64,000 nucleotides of DNA from Myxococcaceae bacterium (GTDB taxonomy: Bacteria; Myxococcota_A; Polyangia; Polyangiales; Ga0077539), in assembly GCA_004297725.1 (NCBI GenBank), contig SCUS01000059.1, positions 25,367-89,366 on the forward strand. The letters run 5' to 3'. Made by a program: the position numbers and the translations under genes. This document shows positions 1-7,996 of the stretch, in pieces. The number at the start of each line of letters is the position of its first letter. The first letter of the stretch is position 1. Under the pieces are notes generated by a model. That model had not been told where the DNA came from, searched no databases, and worked only from the letters and a program-made list of their open reading frames with translations.

Positions 1-1406
1 TGGTCGTGTTCTGTGAAGAGGTCTTCGGGCGTGCGGCCGACGGCGAGGTGGCGCAGGAGATCGAGCGCGAGGCTGAGCACCGCGCGGTAGCCGTCGCTCA
101 GGTCGTCGGCGGGCACCTCTGCGCCGTTGGCATCACGGAACCACACGCCGTTGGGGTCGACGCGCTCCAGGCGGGCGCCGCCGGGGAGGAGACCGGTCTC
201 GTTGATGAAGCGCTTGACGAGACCCGCCAGCGCGCCCTCGGGCATCCCCTTGGCGAGACGGAACTCGAGGTCCTTGAGCCAGTCGAGCGCGGCGGAGAGG
301 GCGACGCGCTCGCTGAAGAGCGAGAGGTGCCGGAGGAGTCGGGCGTGGGCGGAGAACTCGCGCTGGTACTCCGAGTCGCCGCCGGTGAAGCGTCGGAAGG
401 GTCCGTAGGCCGCGGAGAAGCCGTCGTAGGTGTGGCCGGTCTTGGTGAGCGTCTCGCCGTCGATCTGCCAGCCGAGCGCGGCGTCGGTGGTGCCGACGGT
501 GATCGTGGCGGACGCGTTGGTGCCGCCGAGGGTGACCCAGCGGCGCCAGTCCTGGCGGAGGGCGCCGAGCTCGTTGCCGGGTAGGAGCACCGCGGCGATG
601 GCGCGGAGGACGGCGGTCTTGCCGGAGGCGTTGGGGCCGAGGAGGACGTGCCATCCGGCGCGCGCTGCGGGGAGCGGCCAGTGGAGGCGGGGGAGGGTCT
701 TGATGTTGGCGATGGAGATGCTGGACAGGAGTCCAGAGACGCCGGGCGGAAGATGGGGAATCGGGGTCGTAGGTCGGAGCAGGGGAGTCGACGAGGTGGA
801 CTCGATCTCGGTGAGGTAGCTGTCGTATCCGTTCAAGACGAGTTGCGCCATCAGGGCGGCGAGAGATTGGAGTTCTTTAGGAGGCGCAGTCGGAGTGTCG
901 GTGCCGACGGTCCCACTAATTTGGACAATCAGGTGATCCGTAGGATTGACCTTGCCTTCCTTTACGATGAATCCAAAATCCTCGTCTCTTCGTTGATGCG
1001 AAAATCCCTTCTGAATACCTCGGAATGCTGCGCGTTCGATGTACTCTTCTAGCAGCGCTTGGGGATGAGTTCGGTCGGATCGGTCTTTTGGACCAGAGGT
1101 TGTAAGTTTGATGTGTTGAGGGAATTCGTCTGGTGAATAAATAGGATATCCTGCTGAGCTGATATGGCAAACAAGGTCATTTGTCGGATCAAGCGGAACA
1201 GTGGGGCGGTTCTTGCGAAATACCGTCACGAGGTAGGTGCGAGTACCAGCCGTTACGTCGCCACGCTCAGCGAAGTGCTTCCCATCGCTGATACGTACAT
1301 CCCTCCGATGGGAGAGTAGTCCAGCGACGCCGTGGTAACTGTTGTCGTCCCGCGCGACGAACAGCACCCTCTTCATCTCCGTCGGGCTCGCGTCGCTCAT
1401 GCTCAT
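1..1406 (-). CDS. AAA-family (SMC/ABC-like) ATPase with unknown N-terminal region, C-terminus off window
   Basis: The reading frame stays open from 1406 to the window edge (468 codons), so the end of the protein is missing. A Walker A motif, GPNASGKT, lies at residues 257-264 and an ABC-signature-like LSDGYR at 436-441. This combination is typical of the AAA_15/AAA_21 ATPases found alone or with nucleases in anti-phage and DNA-repair loci. The Walker B and any downstream nuclease domain would lie beyond the edge. Residues about 20-190 form a domain I do not recognise. It is encoded by DNA (about 830-1340) with many A/T-ending codons, unlike the rest of the gene, so the 5' half may have been acquired separately. 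The start is uncertain: an in-frame TAG lies six codons upstream of ATG 1406, with further in-frame ATGs at 1400 and 1376. Function is inferred only as an ATPase. Confidence 0.75.
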   Translation of the reverse strand, partial: MSMSDASPTEMKRVLFVARDDNSYHGVAGLLSHRRDVRISDGKHFAERGDVTAGTRTYLVTVFRKNRPTVPLDPTNDLVCHISSAGYPIYSPDEFPQHIKLTTSGPKDRSDRTHPQALLEEYIERAAFRGIQKGFSHQRRDEDFGFIVKEGKVNPTDHLIVQISGTVGTDTPTAPPKELQSLAALMAQLVLNGYDSYLTEIESTSSTPLLRPTTPIPHLPPGVSGLLSSISIANIKTLPRLHWPLPAARAGWHVLLGPNASGKTAVLRAIAAVLLPGNELGALRQDWRRWVTLGGTNASATITVGTTDAALGWQIDGETLTKTGHTYDGFSAAYGPFRRFTGGDSEYQREFSAHARLLRHLSLFSERVALSAALDWLKDLEFRLAKGMPEGALAGLVKRFINETGLLPGGARLERVDPNGVWFRDANGAEVPADDLSDGYRAVLSLALDLLRHLAVGRTPEDLFTEHD

Positions 1407-1531
1407 CGCGTTTGTCTGCTACTCCACCCACGCGCGACCGTCGAGAATCGACGACCGCCGCGTGGGCGGGCGCGACCCCTCGCTCACGCTCAGGGTCCGT
1501 TCGAACACGCCCCTCTCCGTCGCTGTGGCGC

Positions 1532-2701
1532 CTACAGCCCCATGAGCTTGGCGATGTAGTAGCGCAGCGTCTCGGTGGTGCCGCCCCCGAGGCGGAAGAG
1601 GCGCTGGTCACGCCACGCGCGGGCCACGTGATACTCCTCGATGTAACCCCAGCCTCCGTGGAACTGCAGCATCGAGTCGGCCACCTCGCTGGTCACGTCG
1701 CCCACGAAGGCCTTGGCCATCGAGATCAGCTTGGTGGTCTCGAAGCTGACCGCGGTCTTGTCGACGTAGCGCTCCTGGTTGTAGGCCTCGGCCGCGCGGT
1801 AGGTGAGCGCCTCGCAGGCCTCCAGCTTCGTCGCGAGGTCGACGATCTTGTGCTGCCACACCTCGCGCTTGATGATCGGCTTGCCGAAGGCGCTGCGGTC
1901 GCGCCCGTAGGCGATGCCCTCCTCCAGGATGAGCTTCGAGCCCGCCGTGGCCGAGGCCGACGCGATGAGCCGCTCGCTCTGGAAGTTCTGCATCAGGTAG
2001 CGAAACCCCTCGCCCTCCTCGCCCAGCAGGTAGCGCCGCGGGATGCGGCAGTCCTCGAAGAACAGCTCCGCCGTGTCGCTCGACCAGTTGCCGATCTTCT
2101 TCAGCTTCTTGCTGACGTGGAAGCCCTTCACGTCCGTGGGGAAGGTCACGATGGAGATGCCCGCGTGCCCCGCCTCGGGCTGCGTCTTCAGCATCAGCGT
2201 GATGAAGTCCGCGCGCGTGCCGTTGGTGATGAAGGTCTTCGACCCGTTGATGACGTAGTCGTCGCCGTCCTTGCGCGCCCAGGTGCGCATGCCGGCCACG
2301 TCCGATCCGCAGCCGGGCTCGCTCACGCCCAGCGCCGCGATCTTCTCGCCGCGCAGCGCGGGCTTGAGAAACTCCTCGATCTGCTCAGGGCTCCCGAGGT
2401 CGGAGAGCACCGGCGTGGCCATGTCGCTCTGCACCATGAGCGCCATCGGCACGCCCGCCGAGCCGCAGCGCGGAAGCTCCTCGCCCTTGGCGATGGAGTA
2501 CCAGTAGTCGCCGCCGCTGCCGCCGTGCTCCTCGGGGTAGTGCGCGCCGAAGATGCCCAGCTCGCCGGCCTTCTCGAACACCCAGCGCGGGAAGAGCTCG
2601 TCCTCCTCCCACTGGTCCATGTGCGGGCGCAGCTCGCGCTCGCAGAAGTCACGGACCGTCTTGCGAAACATCTGGTGAGACTCGGTGTACGGCGTCGCCA
2701 T
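1532..2701 (-). CDS. Acyl-CoA dehydrogenase
   Basis: A FAD-dependent acyl-CoA dehydrogenase of 389 residues, normal for the family, which introduces the alpha-beta double bond in acyl-CoA beta-oxidation or branched-chain amino-acid breakdown. The N-terminal helical domain (YTESHQMFRKTVRDFCEREL), the central beta domain with GCGSDVAGM, and the C-terminal domain ending GGGTTETLRYYIAKLMGL are all present. The position that carries the catalytic Glu in medium-chain enzymes (YEGT) reads GGGT. A Glu in NFQSERLI sits where isovaleryl-CoA and long-chain enzymes keep their base, so activity is plausible. The start at 2701 is chosen because GAGGAG lies seven bases upstream; a longer frame adds ten residues without a good ribosome site. 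Substrate unknown. It stands between the foreign-looking ATPase gene and hrcA, all on the minus strand. Confidence 0.93.
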   Translation of the reverse strand: MATPYTESHQMFRKTVRDFCERELRPHMDQWEEDELFPRWVFEKAGELGIFGAHYPEEHGGSGGDYWYSIAKGEELPRCGSAGVPMALMVQSDMATPVLSDLGSPEQIEEFLKPALRGEKIAALGVSEPGCGSDVAGMRTWARKDGDDYVINGSKTFITNGTRADFITLMLKTQPEAGHAGISIVTFPTDVKGFHVSKKLKKIGNWSSDTAELFFEDCRIPRRYLLGEEGEGFRYLMQNFQSERLIASASATAGSKLILEEGIAYGRDRSAFGKPIIKREVWQHKIVDLATKLEACEALTYRAAEAYNQERYVDKTAVSFETTKLISMAKAFVGDVTSEVADSMLQFHGGWGYIEEYHVARAWRDQRLFRLGGGTTETLRYYIAKLMGL

Positions 2702-2782
2702 CGTCGCTCTCCTCGGCCACTGAATGGCCATTCACCAGCAAGCGTAGATGCGCGCTACCCCCGCGGGCAAGCCGCCGGGGCG

Positions 2783-3811
2783 TCAGTTCTTCGTGGTGCG
2801 CCCGCCCAGCACGTCGGCGAGCTGCGTGGCCGCCTGCCGCACCAGCGGCGCCACCTGGCCGTAGTCCATGCGGGTCGACCCGATGACCCCGATGGCCCCC
2901 GCGCCGAAGCTCGTCGCCACCAGCGAGAGGTCGCTGCCCATCGCGTTGTCGAGGCCGCCGAACACCACCTGCAGCCCCCGCGCGGCCATGGTGCGGTCGA
3001 GCAGATCGAGCAGCAGCTCCTGGTCTTCGAGCGCGATCACCAGCTGCCGCGTGGTCTCCGCGCTCGCGAACTCCGGCCGCGCGATGAGCTGCGCGGCGCC
3101 CTCCACCAGCACCTCGCTCGGCGACGAGAGCGACGCCAGCGCCTGCTGTCCCAGCGAGAGCGCCGCCCGCTCCAGCCGGTCGCGCCCCGCGCGGCCCGCC
3201 TCCAGCTCCTGGGCCAGCATCGCGCGCACCTGCGCCAGGGTCATCCCCTGCACCTTCGCGTGGATCATGTTGTTGGCGCGCTCGAGGTCCGCGGGGCTCA
3301 GGGTCTCCTCGACGGCGAGCACGCGGTTCTCCACGGCGCCGTTGGTGGCGACCACCACCGCGAGCACCTCCTTGGGCCGCAGCGCGATGAACTTCAGGTC
3401 GCGCAGCACCCAGCTCTCCCCCGGCGGCGGCCGCAGCAGGGCGGCCGACCCGCTGAGCATCGCCAGCACGCGCGTGGTGTGGCGCAGCGCCGCGTCGAAG
3501 CCCGGGTCGCTCGCCGACCAGAGGGCCGCGCTCGCCGCGGTGTCGTCCTCGATGCTCTTGCCCTCGGCGACGGCGATCATCGCCTCGGCGAAGACCCGCA
3601 GGCCCTTCTCCGTGGGGACGCGCCCGGCGGAGGCGTGCGGCTTGGTGAGGTAGCCGCCGCCCTCCAGCTCGGCGAAGACCGAGCGCACCGTCGCCGGGGA
3701 GAGCTCGAGGTCATGCTGACGGGCCAGGATCTTGGAGGCGACAGGCTCTCCCGTGGCGATGAAATCGCCGACGGCTGCCAGCAGGATTCGACGCGCGCGG
3801 TGGGACAACAT
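2783..3811 (-). CDS. hrcA: Heat-inducible transcription repressor HrcA
   Basis: A 342-residue protein of the usual HrcA length. The N-terminal winged helix (SHRARRILLAAVGDFIATGE, then SPATVRSVFAELEGGGYL) is followed by the conserved HASAGRVPTEKGLRVF segment and the GAF-like/dimerisation domain ending in GVIGSTRMDYGQV. HrcA represses groE and dnaK operons by binding the CIRCE inverted repeat, and it needs GroEL to fold. No CIRCE element is visible upstream of this gene, and grpE, dnaK and dnaJ are not in the window, so its targets lie elsewhere. The gene starts 45 bases from the neighbouring lipoprotein gene and is transcribed on the same strand. Confidence 0.95.
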   Translation of the reverse strand: MLSHRARRILLAAVGDFIATGEPVASKILARQHDLELSPATVRSVFAELEGGGYLTKPHASAGRVPTEKGLRVFAEAMIAVAEGKSIEDDTAASAALWSASDPGFDAALRHTTRVLAMLSGSAALLRPPPGESWVLRDLKFIALRPKEVLAVVVATNGAVENRVLAVEETLSPADLERANNMIHAKVQGMTLAQVRAMLAQELEAGRAGRDRLERAALSLGQQALASLSSPSEVLVEGAAQLIARPEFASAETTRQLVIALEDQELLLDLLDRTMAARGLQVVFGGLDNAMGSDLSLVATSFGAGAIGVIGSTRMDYGQVAPLVRQAATQLADVLGGRTTKN

Positions 3812-3855
3812 GTGGGGCTAAGTGTACGGAGGATCGGCCCCGAGGGCAGCAACGG

Positions 3856-4614
3856 TCAAACGCGCCGCCGTCCCGACGTCACCCCCAGCGACCGCCTGCG
3901 CCACTCCGAGCGCACCACCCACGCGCTCATCGCCACGATGAGCCCCACCAGGCCCGCGAGCGTGCCCCGCAGCTCCGCCGCGCTCGACCGCGCCACCGCG
4001 AAGGGCCCCACCGTCGCCAGCACCGCCGTCGCGCCCGGCCCCGCTCGCCGCGCCCTCGTCCGCACCACCGCGACGTCGTCCGGGCGCAGCCCCGCCACCG
4101 CCCCGGCCACCAGGCGCTGCACCGCCGCGGGGTCCACCTCTTCGCTGCACCGCAGCAACACCGAGGCCCGCGGCCGCACGCCGCCGTCGTCGCCGGAGAG
4201 CGCGTCCCCCTCCGGCGCCGCAACATGCACCCGCGCGTCGAGCACCCCGTCGAGGGCCATCAGTGTACGGGCGATCTCGCCCGCCCGCGCGTGCTCGGCC
4301 CGCAGCGCCTCCTCCGCCACGCCGCGCAGCAGACCCCCGCCGGCGTAGGTCTCCGCCACCCCCTGGGCCTCGCGCCGCGGCAGCGACTCGTCCCCCAGCG
4401 TGGTCACCGCCCGCGCCACGTCGTCCCTCGCCACGCTCACGGTCCACTGACCCGAGGTGCCCGATTTGTGCGCCGCAACACCCGCCCGGTCGAGCGCCGC
4501 CACCGCGCGGTTGGCCTCCCCCTCCGCGGCCCCCGTCCACAGCGGAACCTCCTCGCAGCCCGCGAGAAGCACCCCCAGCGCTGCGGCGCACCATGGGGCC
4601 CGCGCGCGCGCCAT
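3856..4614 (-). CDS. YscJ/SctJ-FliF family lipoprotein (orphan type III secretion ring protein)
   Basis: A 252-residue lipoprotein matching the YscJ/HrcJ layout. It has a signal peptide with lipobox LLAGC (Cys20), the start-of-domain motif VPLWTGAAEGEANRAVAAL, the second domain ALDGVLDARVHVA, and one C-terminal membrane helix (about residues 213-233) followed by basic residues. In type III systems this protein forms the inner-membrane ring with SctD. No other secretion gene is nearby. The start ATG 4614 lies two bases after the stop of the pseudokinase gene, so the two are almost certainly co-transcribed and probably translationally coupled. It may therefore serve an adapted envelope complex and not an injectisome. 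Confident on family, unsure of role. Confidence 0.85.
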   Translation of the reverse strand: MARARAPWCAAALGVLLAGCEEVPLWTGAAEGEANRAVAALDRAGVAAHKSGTSGQWTVSVARDDVARAVTTLGDESLPRREAQGVAETYAGGGLLRGVAEEALRAEHARAGEIARTLMALDGVLDARVHVAAPEGDALSGDDGGVRPRASVLLRCSEEVDPAAVQRLVAGAVAGLRPDDVAVVRTRARRAGPGATAVLATVGPFAVARSSAAELRGTLAGLVGLIVAMSAWVVRSEWRRRSLGVTSGRRRV

Positions 4615-4616
4615 GC

Positions 4617-6392
4617 TCAGAACCCGAAGCCCCAGCTCAGCCCGATGCGCGGGCCGCCGAAGGCCCGCCACGAGAGCGAGCGCACCGTGCTCGACACGCA
4701 GCCCTTCACGCCCGCCGATCCGTTGTTGACCGTCACGCCCATCGCCCGGCCGTTGCCGCCGATGGCGATGCGCAGCGTCACGTTGCGGGCGCTGCCGTCC
4801 CCCAGGCACCCGGCGAAGCGGGAGAGCGACGCGTTGAGCGGGCGAACGATCTCGGCGTCCGAGAGGGTGCCTCCCGCCGGTCCGCCGCCGCCCGCGAAGT
4901 TGAAGTCGATGGGCTGCGCCATCGCGGACTCGTAGCTCATCGAACCCCCGCCGTGGCCGCCGCCGCCGCCTCCCGCGCGACGCGCCGACGGCGGAGGCGG
5001 CGGGAGCAGCACGATGTTGGTCGTCTGCACCCGCAGCTCGCCGCGCGCGATGAGGCTGTCGATCTCCGCCGCCGAGCGGGTGCGCCGCGCGCCCGGACCC
5101 ACCGTGAACCAGAACACCCCGCCCACCATCAGCAGCGCCACCCCGACCGCCCCGGTGATGATCGCCTTGCCGCGCCGGGCGTGACCCGCCTCGGCCAGCG
5201 CGTCTTTCGTGGCCGCCTGGTGTGCGTCGATGTTGCGCTTGTCCGTCGCCGTCTCGACGAACTCCACGTACTGCGCCCAGTCGCGCAGCTTGCGCCGCTC
5301 GCCGGTCTCCATGTTGGTGACCGGGTCGTCGGCCAGCGCCTCGTGACGGATGATCGCCGCGATGAGCTCGCGCGCCGACAGCGGCCCGTGGTCGAGGCCA
5401 CCGTGGGAGAACATCCACCGGTCGGCGTCGCCCGTCGTCGCCACCTGCAGGAGCGACCCGAGGTCGGCGTCGGAGGCGCGCGAGGGGTCGGGCAGGTCGT
5501 AGATCACCGGGATCTCCGACGCCTCGGGGTACTCGAACACCACCGGGATCTCCCCGGGCGCCGGGCGCTTCGGCACCACCGCGGCCTTGTCGGGGGAGAC
5601 CACCGCGCCGAGGGCGTTCTGCACCTCCGCCATGCTCTCGAAGCGGTCGGCGGGGTCGGGCGACACGCAGTTCTCGAGGATCACCTCGATGGTGATCGGC
5701 AGCCCCGGCGCGGCCTCGGAGAGCCGCACCCGCCGGTCGAAGGGCTTGTTGGTGAGCAGCTCGTAGAGCACCACGCCCACCGAGTACACGTCCGAGGCGG
5801 GCGTCGGCGTCTGGCCGTTGCGCACCTCCGGGGCCACGTAGCGGGTGGACACGGCGTCGAGGAGCACCAGCGGCGTGAGCAGCCCGAGGCCCGCGAGGCG
5901 CACCTTGCCGCCGTCGAAGCGGATGATCTCCGGCGCGATGGCCCCGTGCGCGACCCAGCCGTGCGCGGCGTCGAGCGCGGTGGTGACGTTGGCCACGAAC
6001 TCGTAGGCCTCGATGGGCGAGTGCGGCCGACCCTCGCTGGTGCGGGCGGCGATGATGTCCGCCAGCGCCGAGTCGCCCAGCGGCTCGGTGGCCACGCAGA
6101 GCGTGCCGTCGGGCAGCACCGAGGTGCCGAAGGGGGCGATGAGCCCGGCGTGCTGCACCGAGGCCGCCGCGCGCACCGACTTGCGGGTGGCCTCGACGTG
6201 CGCGTCGGGGAGGGCGCCGGAGGGGATGAGCCAGAGCGCCACGAGACGCTGGGTCTTCTGGTCGCGGGCGTGGTGCACCGAGAGCTGCCCCAGCCGCGTG
6301 GCGAGCCCCTCGACCTTGAAGCGCCCACCCACCATGGTGCCGGGCGGAAGCACGTCGTCGTCGTCGTGCTCATCGGACGCGTCCATCACCAT
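4617..6392 (-). CDS. Membrane-anchored pseudokinase with GYF-like and AgmX/TonB-like C-terminal domain
   Basis: A 591-residue protein. Residues about 20-260 have the Hanks kinase fold (late motifs YVAPEVRNG and SDVYSVGVVLYELLTNKPF are clear), but every catalytic motif is lost. The glycine loop reads GLATRLG, the VAIK lysine is Trp54, HRD is HGA (149-151) and DFG is AGL (167-169). Residues about 322-372 (WMFSHGGLDHGPLSARELIA) resemble a GYF-type domain. A membrane helix spans about 411-431, followed by a Pro/Gly-rich linker and a C-terminal AgmX/PglI-type region (GGTLSDAEIVRPLNASLSRF through NVTLRIAIGGNGRAMGV) that resembles TonB C-termini. It is likely an inner-membrane scaffold with a cytoplasmic pseudokinase and periplasmic tail. 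It is coupled to the SctJ-like gene downstream and divergent from the SDR operon. Alternative start at 6386. Confidence 0.85.
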   Translation of the reverse strand: MVMDASDEHDDDDVLPPGTMVGGRFKVEGLATRLGQLSVHHARDQKTQRLVALWLIPSGALPDAHVEATRKSVRAAASVQHAGLIAPFGTSVLPDGTLCVATEPLGDSALADIIAARTSEGRPHSPIEAYEFVANVTTALDAAHGWVAHGAIAPEIIRFDGGKVRLAGLGLLTPLVLLDAVSTRYVAPEVRNGQTPTPASDVYSVGVVLYELLTNKPFDRRVRLSEAAPGLPITIEVILENCVSPDPADRFESMAEVQNALGAVVSPDKAAVVPKRPAPGEIPVVFEYPEASEIPVIYDLPDPSRASDADLGSLLQVATTGDADRWMFSHGGLDHGPLSARELIAAIIRHEALADDPVTNMETGERRKLRDWAQYVEFVETATDKRNIDAHQAATKDALAEAGHARRGKAIITGAVGVALLMVGGVFWFTVGPGARRTRSAAEIDSLIARGELRVQTTNIVLLPPPPPSARRAGGGGGGHGGGSMSYESAMAQPIDFNFAGGGGPAGGTLSDAEIVRPLNASLSRFAGCLGDGSARNVTLRIAIGGNGRAMGVTVNNGSAGVKGCVSSTVRSLSWRAFGGPRIGLSWGFGF

Positions 6393-6441
6393 CGCGGCCG
6401 GGACGCTACTCCAGGTGCGCCCCCGGCGGGAATAGGGTTGA

Positions 6442-7254
6442 ATGCCCGCCGCCATGACCCGCGAAGACTCTCCCTTCCGCCCCGGACTCTTCTCCGGTCG
6501 CGTCGCGCTCATCACCGGCGGCGGCACCGGCATCGGCCTCGCCATCGCCGAGGAGCTCGCCTCCCTCGGCGCCTCCGTCGCCCTCTGCGGGCGGCGCATC
6601 GAGCCGGTCACCCTCGCCGCCGAGGCCCTCGCCGCGAAGGGCCACCAGGCCATGGCGGGCTCCGTGGACATCCGCAGCCCGGAGGCCATCGAGGCCTTCG
6701 TGAAGGAGGTCCTCGCCCGCTTCGGACACGTCGACGTGCTGGTGAACAACGCCGGGGGGCAGTTTCCCTCGCCCGCGAAGCTCATCTCCCCGAAGGGCTT
6801 CGAGGCCGTCGTGCGCAACAACCTCCTCGGCACCTTCAACGTCACCAGCGCCGTGGCCAACCTGGCGATGATCCCGCAGCGCAGGGGGAGGATCATCAAC
6901 GTCATCGCCAACGTCGCCCGAGGCTTCCCCGGCATGGCCCACACCGGCGCGGCGCGCGCCGGGGTCGACAACCTCACCAAGAGCCTCGCGGTCGAGTGGG
7001 CCCCCTACGGCATCCAGGTGAACGCCGTGGCGCCCGGCACCATCCGGTCGACGGGCACCGACCGGTACCCCCCGGAGCTCGTCGTGAAGGCCGAGCAGCA
7101 GACCCCCGCCGGGCGCCTCGGGAGCCCCGCGGAGGTGAGCCACCTGGTGACCTTCCTCGCCAGCGACGCGGCCGACTACGTGACCGGCTCGACCTTCTAC
7201 ATCGACGGCGGCGCCTCGCTCTGGGGCGACATCTGGGAGATGGACCGTGACTGA
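6442..7254 (+). CDS. SDR-family oxidoreductase, 2,4-dienoyl-CoA/enoyl-CoA reductase-like
   Basis: A 270-residue short-chain dehydrogenase with the NAD(P)-binding motif GGGTGIG (26-32) and NNAG. The classical catalytic Tyr-x-x-x-Lys is absent: those positions are His167 and Ala171, in HTGAARAG. The same departure is known in the 2,4-dienoyl-CoA reductase and peroxisomal trans-2-enoyl-CoA reductase branch, whose members read SAxAKAG there. Here Arg172 replaces that branch's lysine. A role in reducing unsaturated acyl-CoAs is therefore likelier than alcohol oxidation. It is first of three tightly packed plus-strand genes; the next start (GTG) overlaps its end by eight bases. Start could also be ATG 6454. 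Confidence 0.88.
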   Translation: MPAAMTREDSPFRPGLFSGRVALITGGGTGIGLAIAEELASLGASVALCGRRIEPVTLAAEALAAKGHQAMAGSVDIRSPEAIEAFVKEVLARFGHVDVLVNNAGGQFPSPAKLISPKGFEAVVRNNLLGTFNVTSAVANLAMIPQRRGRIINVIANVARGFPGMAHTGAARAGVDNLTKSLAVEWAPYGIQVNAVAPGTIRSTGTDRYPPELVVKAEQQTPAGRLGSPAEVSHLVTFLASDAADYVTGSTFYIDGGASLWGDIWEMDRD

Positions 7255-7996
7255 CCTCCTGCTCGTGACCATCCCCTTCAGCCACTATTGCGAGAAGGCC
7301 CGCTGGGCCCTCGACCGCGCGGGGCTGCTCTATGAAGAGAGGGCCCACCTGCCGATCGCGCACTACCTCCCGGCGCGCCTCGCGGGCGGGGCGAAGACCG
7401 TCCCGGTGCTCAAGACCCCCGACCGCACCCTCGGCGACTCGACCGACATCCTCCACTGGGTCGACGCCCGCCTCCCGGAGCCGAAGCGCCTCTTCCCCGA
7501 AGACCGCGAGGCCCGCGCCGAGGTGGAGCGCTGGGAGGGCCGCTTCGACGAGAAGCTCGGCCCCGCGGTGCGTCGCTGGGCCTACGGCCACCTCCTGCCC
7601 GACGTCGAGAACACCCGGCGGGTGATGCAGCAGAACGTCCCGCTCGCCGAGGCCCTCGCGGTGCGCGCGGGCTTCCCCGTGGCGAGGGAGATCATCCGCC
7701 GAGGGCTCCACATCAACCCCGAGAGCTGCGCCCGCTCGCTCGCCCGCGCCCGGGAGATCTTCGACGAGGTCTCCTCGGCGGTGTCCGACGGGAGGGAGTT
7801 TCTCGTGGGCAACCGTCTCTCCGCGGCCGACGTGACCTTCGCCTCGCTCGCCTCTCCGGCCCTCTTCCCCGAGCGCAACAACCGCTGGCTCTGCGCCCGC
7901 GACCAGCTCCCCGCGGCGATGCGCTCCGAGGTCGACCGCTTCCGCGCGACCCCCGCTGGCGCCTACGCGCTGCGGCTCTATTCGCATCACCGCTGA
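7247..7996 (+). CDS. Glutathione S-transferase family protein
   Basis: A 249-residue protein with an N-terminal thioredoxin-fold GST domain. The signature runs from FSHYCEKARWALDRAGL through KTVPVL to STDILHWVD, and is followed by an all-helical C-terminal domain with the N-capping-box-like segment LSAADVTFASLASP. It has the GST fold and a CEKAR motif with a Cys near the usual catalytic position, so a Cys-type (Omega/Beta-like) thiol transferase is possible; the substrate cannot be read from sequence. It starts with GTG inside the end of the SDR gene and its stop shares a base with the next ATG, so it is translated as part of one operon. Confidence 0.85.
   Translation: MTDLLLVTIPFSHYCEKARWALDRAGLLYEERAHLPIAHYLPARLAGGAKTVPVLKTPDRTLGDSTDILHWVDARLPEPKRLFPEDREARAEVERWEGRFDEKLGPAVRRWAYGHLLPDVENTRRVMQQNVPLAEALAVRAGFPVAREIIRRGLHINPESCARSLARAREIFDEVSSAVSDGREFLVGNRLSAADVTFASLASPALFPERNNRWLCARDQLPAAMRSEVDRFRATPAGAYALRLYSHHR

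Noticed and set aside
2783..3860. CIRCE element near hrcA
   Set aside because: Neither half of the inverted repeat TTAGCACTC/GAGTGCTAA is found near the start.
1412..4348. Very long plus-strand open frame (978 codons)
   Set aside because: It runs antisense to the acyl-CoA dehydrogenase and HrcA genes; such frames are an artefact of high GC. The translation is Arg/His/Ala-rich with no domain.
3856..4614. A full type III secretion locus
   Set aside because: Only the SctJ-like gene is present; no export apparatus, ATPase or secretin genes are visible.
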